Part shown: in pieces, positions 7,288 to 12,859 of the stretch
How the letters are laid out: every line of letters starts with the position of its first letter
How positions within the stretch are numbered: the stretch's first letter is position 1
Source of the DNA: an uncultured Eggerthellaceae bacterium
GTDB lineage: Bacteria > Actinomycetota > Coriobacteriia > Coriobacteriales > Eggerthellaceae
Direction: 5' to 3'
NCBI GenBank assembly: GCA_934645125.1
Contig: CAKUDT010000016.1
Location: 1 to 12,859, forward strand
Length of the DNA stretch: 12,859 nt
Translations under genes and position numbers: made by a program
Notes under the pieces: generated by a model
Told to the model about the DNA's origin: nothing
The model's database searches: none
What the model saw: only the letters and a program-made list of their open reading frames with translations

Positions 7288-8232
7288 CTAGATTGCGCTG
7301 TACGTATCAAGCCTCTCAGCGTTCCATGAGATAAAAGCCCAGGTTACCGTACGTGGCTCCTTGAACGTGTACGTTATCTGGCCCTCTTTTTCGCTTGCGC
7401 CTTCGGCAGGCGCATTTTCTACCAAGTTAGCATCGAACCACGCCTTCAAGCGCGCCTGTGCTTCAGCTTCATCGTGATCCGGGCTCGCCTTGAGCGCGGC
7501 TTCAAGCATAAGCTGAAGGTTCTCCCAGGCTTCTTGCGGCGATTCGTAGATATCGTAGCGTGTGCTTTCAATGTAGCGCACTTCGGGTAGCGCGCCGAGC
7601 TGCATCAAAATGTTCGTGGCGTACCAAAAATCGCGTCCCACCAGGGAATCGAAGCCGATAACGCGCATAATGCGATCATCGCAGCGCGGCGAATAGCTGG
7701 TTGCAAGGGTAATGCAGCATTTCCGGCGCGCAATGGAGTTCAGGCGCAGCAGAGAGTTTTTCAGGTCGGACGTGGCAATCGAGCGCGAGGCAAACGCGAC
7801 ATCGCATGATTTCGGGAGAATGCCCGCTGCTTCCCAGTCGCCTTCCCAGCTTACTTGCTTTGCTTCAATGTTCGTAAGCCCCCGCTCAGCGGCATCGTTT
7901 TTCAGTCGATCAAGCATGCCGCGTGAGAAATCGGCGGCAAGAACGGGGTGGCCAGCTGCGGCGCAGGGGAGTGCAAGTGCTCCGTTTCCGCAGCCCATGT
8001 CGAAAACGCGTTCGCCTGGTCGAAGGTCCGCCAACTGCAAAAAGCTCAGCGCATAATCGTTTGGCTTATCGTTTATACCGAACGTTTTGGAGCGCTCATC
8101 CCAGTAAGAGGCATCGTCTGCCGCTTCGCGCTGCACCTGCAACTCGCGCCAAACGTAAGCCCAATCGGTTTTTTCCAGCGAGTCGATTGGCGTTGCGTGC
8201 GAAGTTTCCTGTGCCTTTATTTGTTCGTTCAT
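7288..8232 (-). CDS. Class I SAM-dependent methyltransferase
   Basis: A 314-residue soluble protein with a seven-strand Rossmann-type methyltransferase core. Motif I, VFDMGCGNGAL, covers residues 76-86, and the acidic residue that normally holds the SAM ribose is D101 in LAADFS. An N-terminal helical extension (WAYVWRELQVQRE...YWDERSKTFG) precedes it, and a long C-terminal region (about 200-314) ending with TWAFISWNAERL may form the acceptor-binding cap. The acceptor cannot be deduced; small molecules are more likely than nucleic acid given the lack of extra domains. Start: ATG 8230-8232 is preferred over GTG 8263-8265, because AAGGAAA (8241-8247) lies about 9 nt upstream of the ATG and inside the longer form. 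The gene is divergent from thyX and converges on the NTPase gene. Confidence 0.82.
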   Translation of the reverse strand: MNEQIKAQETSHATPIDSLEKTDWAYVWRELQVQREAADDASYWDERSKTFGINDKPNDYALSFLQLADLRPGERVFDMGCGNGALALPCAAAGHPVLAADFSRGMLDRLKNDAAERGLTNIEAKQVSWEGDWEAAGILPKSCDVAFASRSIATSDLKNSLLRLNSIARRKCCITLATSYSPRCDDRIMRVIGFDSLVGRDFWYATNILMQLGALPEVRYIESTRYDIYESPQEAWENLQLMLEAALKASPDHDEAEAQARLKAWFDANLVENAPAEGASEKEGQITYTFKEPRTVTWAFISWNAERLDTYSAI

Positions 8233-8354
8233 CGTATTGCTTTCCTTGTGACGTGTCTTTTGCACCGATACAGGTATACTTTGCTACGATACCACGAAAT
8301 TGCTTATTGACCGCGCTCCTTTATTCCTGACCGACGCATTTGTTTTCGGTTGGT

Positions 8355-8360
8355 TATAAT
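8355..8360 (+). promoter_or_regulatory. Candidate thyX promoter -10 box
   Basis: A perfect TATAAT lies in the 279-bp divergent region between the methyltransferase and thyX. At 17-bp spacing the -35 position reads CGACGC, far from consensus, so an activator or a different spacing would be needed. A start near 8367 would give thyX a leader of about 145 nt that includes a small hairpin (GTTGC 8385-8389 with GCAAC 8398-8402) and the small ORF at 8438. No equally good promoter was found for the divergent methyltransferase. Confidence 0.4.
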
Positions 8361-8437
8361 TGCTGTGGCGTAATTTACGGTATTGTTGCGGGTGTCGGCA
8401 ACGCAGTGAAGCCGTGCCCATTCAAGGGAAGCCGTTG

Positions 8438-8515
8438 ATGGAGTGGCCTTGTGGTTGCGCTTATTCGACGCGCTTCGATTGTGATGACCTTTCGAATAGA
8501 AACGAGCAACCATGA
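8438..8515 (+). CDS. Candidate 25-residue leader ORF overlapping the thyX start
   Basis: ATG 8438 is preceded by AAGGGA at 8424-8429 with an 8-nt gap, one of the better Shine-Dalgarno sites in the window. The frame runs 25 codons and stops at TGA 8513-8515, overlapping the thyX ATG (8512-8514) as ATGA, the usual layout for translational coupling. The peptide contains three cysteines (positions 5, 7, 15) and an acidic/Asn-rich C-terminal half; it has no signal peptide or membrane segment and I recognise no family. thyX itself has only a weak Shine-Dalgarno, so this ORF could deliver ribosomes to thyX or act as a regulatory leader peptide. It is short enough to have arisen by chance. Confidence 0.4.
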   Translation: MEWPCGCAYSTRFDCDDLSNRNEQP

Positions 8516-9183
8516 ACGTTGAACTTCTCTATTGCACGCCTAATCCCGAGCGCGCCATCGCGACTGCCGCGCGTCTTTGTTATGCTCCCGTGGGGGCAAA
8601 AGAGTTGCTGGAAACCATGACGCCTGAACAGGAGAATCGCGTTCTGTCCACCATTTTGGAGTCGGGGCATTACTCCACGTTGGAGCATGCGAGCTTCACG
8701 TTTGCGATCGATGGCGTTTCACGCGCGCTTACGCATCAGTTAGTGCGCCATCGCGTTGCCAGCTACAACCAGCAAAGCCAGCGCTACGTGAAGTACGGCA
8801 ACGGTATAGAGACGGTTACGCCGGAAAGCGTTTCAGAAAATGCGGAAGCAAAGGAAGTCTTTGACGAAGCGATTGCTGCGGTGACAGATGCGTATAAAAA
8901 GCTGCTTGACCTGGGTATTCCTGCCGAGGACGCCCGTTTTCTGCTGCCGAATGCCGCCGAGACGAAAATCGTGGTAACCATGAACGCGCGCGAGCTGCTT
9001 CATTTCTTCAATCACCGCTGCTGTAATCGCGCGCAGTGGGAGATTCGCGAGATGGCATGGCGCATGGTTGAGCTGGTAAAGCCGCTGGCACCACGCGTGT
9101 TTGCGAAAGCGGGCGCTCCGTGCGTATCGGGTCCGTGCCCAGAAGGAAAAATGTGCTGTGGCAACCCATACCCGCGCGCGTAG
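8512..9183 (+). CDS. thyX: Flavin-dependent thymidylate synthase ThyX
   Basis: A 223-residue homologue of ThyX, which makes dTMP from dUMP using methylenetetrahydrofolate, FAD and NADPH, releasing tetrahydrofolate rather than dihydrofolate. The signature RHRx2Sx1Nx2SxRY is complete at residues 79-92 (R79, H80, R81, S84, N86, S89, R91, Y92). The downstream RFLLPNAAETKIVVTMNARELLHFFNHRC segment and QWEIRE are the usual nucleotide- and flavin-site elements. The tail has several cysteines (APCVSGPCPEGKMCC). The start fits the family N-terminus (a strand followed by NPERAIATAARLCY) although the Shine-Dalgarno before ATG 8512 is weak (AACGAG); translation may depend on the overlapping small ORF. 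The DUF1385 gene starts 69 bp after the stop and may share the transcript. Confidence 0.96.
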   Translation: MNVELLYCTPNPERAIATAARLCYAPVGAKELLETMTPEQENRVLSTILESGHYSTLEHASFTFAIDGVSRALTHQLVRHRVASYNQQSQRYVKYGNGIETVTPESVSENAEAKEVFDEAIAAVTDAYKKLLDLGIPAEDARFLLPNAAETKIVVTMNARELLHFFNHRCCNRAQWEIREMAWRMVELVKPLAPRVFAKAGAPCVSGPCPEGKMCCGNPYPRA

Positions 9184-9252
9184 GGTGCGCCGAAATTAGG
9201 CGTATGACCTGCATGTTCGTGAAAACACTTTTAAGGAAGCGTACTAGTTCGT

Positions 9253-10431
9253 ATGGCAAGTGATAAAAAGGAAAGCGATCTCTCGCGCGCTTTTTCCGAG
9301 GATGGCGCGCTGAAAACCCACGTGGGCGGCCAGGCGCTGCTCGAAGGCGTTATGATGCGCGGCAAGTTCAACTGGGCAGTTGCGGTGCGCACGCCGGAAG
9401 GCGACATCTATACCGAGGAACACGACCTTGCGTCGGGCAAAAAACATGCGTGGATGCGCTGGCCTTTCGTGCGCGGTTGCGTTGCACTCGTGCAGTCGTT
9501 GATTTTGGGCTTCAAGGCGCTGGAGATTGCCGCGAACCATGCGTACGACGACGAAGAAGAAGACGCGGAAGGGAAGTCTGCCGCTAAGTCCTCTTCTCAG
9601 GAAGTCGCTGCCGTGAAGGCTGCCGGACAGGGCTCTGAACAGGGTAGCGTTCAAAATGCCGAGCAAATTGCAGTGTGGGATTCTGAGCAAGACGCTGCTC
9701 ATTGCACCGCGCAAATCGCCGAACAAGACGATGACTACGAAAAAGAGCCATTCTTCGGTAAAGCCGAAATGGCAATTTCCATGGGTTTGGGCTTGCTCTT
9801 AGGCGTGGGTTTATTCATTGTGGCGCCTGCCTTCATCACGAACTTCGTTGTAGGCGAATACGATACATCACCCGTTGCGTGGAACATCGTAGACGGCTTG
9901 ATTCGCGTGGCGGTTTTCGTGCTGTATATTTGGTTTATTGGGCGCATGTCCGACATCAAGCGCATGTTCAGCTATCACGGTGCCGAGCACAAAACAATCC
10001 ATTGCTTCGAGCATGGGTTGCCGCTCACGCCTGAAAACGCGCGACGTTTTCCCTGTTTGCATGTGCGTTGCGGCACGGCGTTTCTGATTATGGTCATGAT
10101 TATCGCTATTTTCGTGTATACGGCTATTCCGCTGAATGTGCTGTTTGGCGCCTGGGGTGTTCCCGATGGCGCACCGAAACTTGCCCTTGTCATTTTGACG
10201 CGCATTATCTTCATGCCGGTCATTGCAGGTATCTCGTACGAGATCACGGTGAAGTGGGCGGGCACGCACCCTGAAAACCCCCTGGTCAAAGTCATTTTGT
10301 GGCCCGGTTTGCAAATGCAACGCCTGACCACGAATGAGCCTGACGACAGCATGCTTGAATGCGCTATTGCCGCTATGCAGCTCGTTCTAGATCGCGAGTC
10401 CGAAGAAGCCCAGAAAGCTCCTGCTGCATAA
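9253..10431 (+). CDS. DUF1385 (YqhQ-like) integral membrane protein with Gln-rich insert
   Basis: A 392-residue protein of unknown function. Family hallmarks are the N-terminal VGGQALLEGVMMRG segment (about residues 20-33), WMRWPFVRGC, and YHGAEHKTIHCFE at 241-253 (H242, E245, H246), followed by RCGTAF. Four hydrophobic segments are visible near residues 173-199, 212-235, 277-300 and 310-332. Family members are usually about 300 residues; here residues 99-166 form an acidic, Ala/Ser/Gln-rich stretch with repeated EQ steps just before the first membrane segment. Start: ATG 9253 has AAGGA at 9233-9237, an unusually long 15-nt gap, but no better in-frame start is seen. In many Gram-positive genomes this gene lies close to prfA; here it is followed after 20 bp by the opposing ATPase gene. 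Confidence 0.86.
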   Translation: MASDKKESDLSRAFSEDGALKTHVGGQALLEGVMMRGKFNWAVAVRTPEGDIYTEEHDLASGKKHAWMRWPFVRGCVALVQSLILGFKALEIAANHAYDDEEEDAEGKSAAKSSSQEVAAVKAAGQGSEQGSVQNAEQIAVWDSEQDAAHCTAQIAEQDDDYEKEPFFGKAEMAISMGLGLLLGVGLFIVAPAFITNFVVGEYDTSPVAWNIVDGLIRVAVFVLYIWFIGRMSDIKRMFSYHGAEHKTIHCFEHGLPLTPENARRFPCLHVRCGTAFLIMVMIIAIFVYTAIPLNVLFGAWGVPDGAPKLALVILTRIIFMPVIAGISYEITVKWAGTHPENPLVKVILWPGLQMQRLTTNEPDDSMLECAIAAMQLVLDRESEEAQKAPAA

Positions 10432-10437
10432 ATACGA

Positions 10438-10454
10438 GATAGGTTCCTATTTCA
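10438..10454 (+). repeat. Left copy of an inverted palindromic motif flanking the ATPase gene
   Basis: GATAGGTTC-CTAT-TTCA lies between the DUF1385 stop and the ATPase stop and overlaps the latter. It forms a tiny hairpin itself (ATAGG-TT-CCTAT). An inverted near-copy lies at 11917-11934: nine bases match exactly (GATAGGTTC), then CTAT and TTCA match with one-base insertions in the right copy. The pair brackets the ATPase gene and its repeat array. It is short and could be coincidence. Confidence 0.35.
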
Positions 10455-11780
10455 GAGAAATCGAGCCATATAGGTAGGCATACAGGTAATTGCGCCGTCT
10501 TTACGCAAGTCTTTTGTGTACACCAAATATGCTGTTCCAACTCTCGATGGATATTTTTTAAGGAATGCATCGAGTGAGGCATGGGTTTTATATCCAGAGG
10601 ACTTCACTTCAATAGGGCATATCTTTTTCCCCCGGGAAAGCACAAAGTCTATTTCATAATTTCGATTTGCATCTTCTTTGGACCACGTGTGGTAAAAAAG
10701 GCCGTTTCCGCGGGCAACAAGCTCTTGTGCGACCACATTCTCGTAGACCGCACCCAAATTGACAGGCAATCTATCTGCCAAGAGTGATTCATATATGATG
10801 TTTTCGGCCACATCGGTATCTTTAAACATCAAGGTGACGAAAAGGCCGGTGTCAGCTAGGTAGAGCTTGAATTTCTCCAGATCAATGGTAGACGACATAC
10901 CCACGTTTGGGTCATCGGTATGGTATGCGGCAAGCACTGTTTTTGAGGCTAACAGCTCTGCAAGTTCTTCGGGAATATCAGATACCTGTCGATTCGGGAG
11001 AACGCTGGATACGTGATACCGTGATGATTTTTTTGCGAGCTGCGCAGGAATGGCATCGAACAAACGTGAGAGTGCACCGCTTGGGCTTATCTTATGAAAA
11101 TCGTCTTCGTAAAGGGAGATGATATCTCGCTTTATCGTGTCAACTTCTGCGAGATTATTTGTTTCAAGATACGCTTCTACAGCTTGGGGCATGCCGCCTA
11201 CGAGCATGTAGAGACGAAAATCTCGCATAAGCTTGCGATTCGTTTGGTCGCCAAGAGAGAGACGCGATTCGAAGGCTTGCTGAATCAACGGCAAAGTAGC
11301 TTCGTCGCCACAGGCCCAACGGAATTCCTCGAAATCCATGGGCCGCATTGGCACCTTGCGTTCTTCACTCGGGAGAACAATTCCTTCGATGTTTTTCCTA
11401 ATAGAAAGGAGTGAGCCTGTTTCGAGATAATCGTAGCGGCCATCTGCTACAAGATGTTTTATTGCCTGTCTTGCGTTGGGGCACAATTGAACTTCGTCAA
11501 AGACTATGAGCGAATCTCGCTCAAATAGGCGAACATTGTATTGCAATTGTAGTTGTAGAAAAAGGTAATCCAAATCAGACATATCATCAAAAAGGTCGCG
11601 TACTGCCCTGGAGGCTCGCGAGAAATCAATGATTATATGGCTGCGGTATTCATTGCGAGCGAATTCGGCGGCAATTGTGGATTTGCCCACGCGTCGAGCG
11701 CCTTCAATGAGCAAAGCCGTTTTTCCTTGTGATGTGTTCTTCCAGTCAAGAAGCGTTTTATATATCTTTCTCCTGAACAT
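10452..11780 (-). CDS. AAA-type ATPase with C-terminal DUF4143 domain
   Basis: A 442-residue soluble protein. Walker A is GARRVGKST (residues 27-35) and Walker B LIVFDEVQLCP (about 93-103), followed by a sensor-like YLETGSLLSI. The C-terminal half is DUF4143, with GAVYENVVAQEL, then YEIDFVL and PIEVKSS, the E...D...ExK layout of a PD-(D/E)xK nuclease-like fold. Such ATPases are common in anaerobes and often occur near toxin-antitoxin or mobile genes; their function is not established. Start: the longer form beginning at 11861 is rejected because its ATG is part of the TATAAT box of the repeat array and its first 27 residues are encoded by the repeats; ATG 11778-11780 (MFRRKIY, with AGGT about 8 nt upstream) matches the usual family start. 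The gene is more AT-rich than the genes to its left and probably acquired. Confidence 0.85.
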   Translation of the reverse strand: MFRRKIYKTLLDWKNTSQGKTALLIEGARRVGKSTIAAEFARNEYRSHIIIDFSRASRAVRDLFDDMSDLDYLFLQLQLQYNVRLFERDSLIVFDEVQLCPNARQAIKHLVADGRYDYLETGSLLSIRKNIEGIVLPSEERKVPMRPMDFEEFRWACGDEATLPLIQQAFESRLSLGDQTNRKLMRDFRLYMLVGGMPQAVEAYLETNNLAEVDTIKRDIISLYEDDFHKISPSGALSRLFDAIPAQLAKKSSRYHVSSVLPNRQVSDIPEELAELLASKTVLAAYHTDDPNVGMSSTIDLEKFKLYLADTGLFVTLMFKDTDVAENIIYESLLADRLPVNLGAVYENVVAQELVARGNGLFYHTWSKEDANRNYEIDFVLSRGKKICPIEVKSSGYKTHASLDAFLKKYPSRVGTAYLVYTKDLRKDGAITCMPTYMARFL

Positions 11781-11799
11781 GTATTCTACCTGCGCTTTC

Positions 11800-11916
11800 C
11801 CGAAACCCGCACTTTTTATTTTGGCGATCACCCCGAAATCCGCACTTTTTATATGAGACATTATACCGAAATCCGCACTTTTTATTTTGGCGATTACCCC
11901 GAAATCCGCACTTTTT
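11800..11916 (-). repeat. Four-copy 33-bp-period direct repeat array upstream of the ATPase gene
   Basis: The 18-bp core CCGAAATCCGCACTTTTT (plus strand) occurs at 11800-11817, 11833-11850, 11866-11883 and 11899-11916. Starts are exactly 33 bp apart each time. Copies 2-4 are identical; copy 1 has one change (CCGAAACCC). The 15-bp gaps are of two kinds: ATTTTGGCGAT(C/T)ACC after copies 1 and 3, and ATATGAGACATTATA after copy 2. A period of 33 bp is close to three helical turns, so bound proteins would sit on one face of the DNA. It is also 11 codons, and the ATPase frame stays open through the array as a repeat of the type KIKSADFGVIA. Regulatory iterons are the favoured reading; a repetitive coding extension is the alternative. 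Confidence 0.85.
11860..11865 (-). promoter_or_regulatory. TATAAT box inside the repeat array, facing the ATPase gene
   Basis: On the minus strand TATAAT directly abuts repeat core 3 (11866-11883) and takes the place where the other gap type would continue. With a 17-bp spacer the -35 position reads AAAATA, so a repeat-binding activator could replace -35 contact. A start near 11853 would leave about 70 nt of leader containing repeats 2 and 1 before ATG 11780. Confidence 0.5.
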
Positions 11917-11934
11917 GAAGATAGCGAACCTATC
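11917..11934 (-). repeat. Right copy of the inverted palindromic motif flanking the ATPase gene
   Basis: Read on the minus strand this is GATAGGTTCGCTATCTTC, itself a hairpin (GATAG/CTATC). It is the inverted partner of 10438-10454 and lies directly outside repeat core 4. The string TATCGGAACG just beyond it (11931-11940) occurs again at 11972-11981, inside the last codons of the Fic gene, a short direct duplication. Confidence 0.35.
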
Positions 11935-11966
11935 GGAACGTATATTGCGCCATTGACGGTATGCCG

Positions 11967-12857
11967 CTACTTATCGGAACGGACAAGGGCTTCCTGAGGG
12001 TCGATGTTGCGCAGCAGGGCAGGGTTGTCGAAGAGCGCGGGGCACATAAGCTCTTCTCGGTTAAGTTTGTTGTATTTGAATCCAAGCAGATTTTCATAGA
12101 AAGTAACCAGATAGCGATCATCAGGGAAGATGTCGGCGGCAGCGTTTCGGTACATCGCACGAACGAGCGCATCGCGGTAGTAGCGTGCATGTTGGGCAAA
12201 TGGCTCGTTTTCAACCTGAAATCCCAGGTAATTTAGGTAAAGCTCGGAAAATACAGCGATAGAGCGCGTGTTCCCTTCATAGAAAGGGTAAATTTGCCAC
12301 AGGAAACTAATGGTGTGGCAAAAACTTTTCAGCTCATCATCAGTAAATACCCCATACGCTTTTGCAGCTTCGCTTGCGAACGCACCTTTCAGGGACATGT
12401 CGTAGGTCAAAGGGTCGGCGTACAAAACGCTATCGCCGTTGAGAATCTCTTCTTGTTTTACCATGCGCTCTGTCTTGAATTCACCAGCATGGTAAACAGC
12501 CTGGTCAAGATCTTGGAAAAGATAGCGATGAATATCAATAAGCATTTCAGGCGCAAGATAGAATGCGCCACGCGCAAGCAACTCGGCAATGCGCTGGCTT
12601 ACCAAGTCGGCTTCTTTGAACTTTTTGCGATTGTCGTTGCTAGTTTTGTTGTCGCTGTCAATATCGTACGTTTTGTTGGAATCCTCCGCGGAATGGTATG
12701 CTCGAACAAGCGAGCCGACTTCCTCAAGCGTTTTTTCACCTGAAATATAAGATTGCGCCTGGTCTTCCAGGTAGGGTGACACATGCAGTCCGTCAACTGC
12801 CTGCAGGCCAATGGCAACTGCCCAGTAATGCTTGCGTTGGGTTTTCGAAGTATGCTC
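11967..12857 (-). CDS. Fic-domain protein with degenerate catalytic motif (partial, N-terminus beyond the window)
   Basis: The frame is open to the right edge; the GTG at 12780-12782 is not the start, because the upstream residues YWAVAIGLQAVDGLHVSPYL look like the normal beginning of this Fic subgroup. About 297 residues are visible. An N-terminal helical segment (SYISGEKTLEEVGSLVRAYH) resembles VbhA-type inhibitory/antitoxin regions fused to Fic proteins. The Fic core has YHAGEFKTE (flap region) and the active-site loop YPFYEGNTR (12264-12290). Canonical Fic enzymes have HxFx(D/E)GNxR and use the histidine to move AMP or another phosphate-linked group onto a target hydroxyl; here the first residue is Tyr (codon TAC), while F, E, G, N and R are kept. 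The protein may have lost transferase activity. It ends with TAG 11967-11969, in the same frame as the ATPase gene downstream. Confidence 0.85.
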   Translation of the reverse strand, partial: EHTSKTQRKHYWAVAIGLQAVDGLHVSPYLEDQAQSYISGEKTLEEVGSLVRAYHSAEDSNKTYDIDSDNKTSNDNRKKFKEADLVSQRIAELLARGAFYLAPEMLIDIHRYLFQDLDQAVYHAGEFKTERMVKQEEILNGDSVLYADPLTYDMSLKGAFASEAAKAYGVFTDDELKSFCHTISFLWQIYPFYEGNTRSIAVFSELYLNYLGFQVENEPFAQHARYYRDALVRAMYRNAAADIFPDDRYLVTFYENLLGFKYNKLNREELMCPALFDNPALLRNIDPQEALVRSDK

Positions 12858-12859
12858 GG

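Noticed and set aside
8266..8437. tRNA or known riboswitch in the divergent region
   Set aside because: No cloverleaf, no T-loop GGTTCGAATCC-type sequence and no recognisable folate, cobalamin or purine aptamer core.
11781..11861. Longer ATPase start at 11861
   Set aside because: Its ATG is part of a TATAAT box and the added residues come from the repeat array, while MFRRKIY at 11780 fits the family N-terminus. Kept only as a hypothesis in the findings.
11800..11916. CRISPR array
   Set aside because: The 18-bp core is too short, the gaps are only 15 bp and two of them are nearly identical, and there are no cas genes; these are tandem repeats.
12780..12782. GTG as the start of the Fic gene
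   Set aside because: The frame stays open to the right edge and the residues upstream look like the normal N-terminal region of this Fic subgroup, so the gene is partial.

Overview
The window looks like chromosomal DNA of an anaerobic, moderately GC-rich actinobacterium of the Coriobacteriia, most likely Eggerthellaceae (a Slackia- or Adlercreutzia-like organism). The reasons are a DMSO-reductase-type Fe-S subunit followed by a TorD chaperone and a radical SAM protein, flavin-dependent ThyX, a PcrA/UvrD helicase with a Tudor tail, a YqhQ-like DUF1385 protein and a DUF4143 ATPase. The placement is an inference from gene content and base composition, not from a database search.

Layout. Bases 1-1294 hold the 3' end of an electron-transfer Fe-S subunit (dmsB-like), a clear intrinsic terminator, and a TorD-family chaperone. 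A radical SAM protein with an unusual N-terminal cysteine cluster follows 8 bp later and is probably translated with the chaperone; this block looks like the tail of a molybdoenzyme (DMSO/TMAO-type respiratory reductase) locus. Bases 2896-7143 carry uppP (undecaprenyl-diphosphatase), pcrA and a THEP1-like nucleoside-triphosphatase, all rightward and closely spaced. A strong hairpin separates these from a convergent class I methyltransferase (7288-8232). A 279-bp divergent region precedes thyX; it holds a TATAAT box and a 25-codon ORF with a strong Shine-Dalgarno that overlaps the thyX start as ATGA. The DUF1385 membrane protein follows thyX.

From about 10432 to the right edge the DNA is visibly more AT-rich (21 G+C in bases 10501-10560) and both genes are on the minus strand: an AAA/DUF4143 ATPase and a Fic-domain protein that runs off the right edge. 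The Fic protein has tyrosine where the catalytic histidine should be. Between them lies the most unusual element of the window: four copies of an 18-bp core at exact 33-bp spacing (11800-11916), with a TATAAT box placed between two copies and facing the ATPase gene. A short inverted motif brackets the ATPase gene. This segment looks like accessory DNA.

Three housekeeping proteins (UppP, PcrA, DUF1385) carry long hydrophilic low-complexity inserts compared with their families. No rRNA, tRNA, insertion sequence or CRISPR array was seen.
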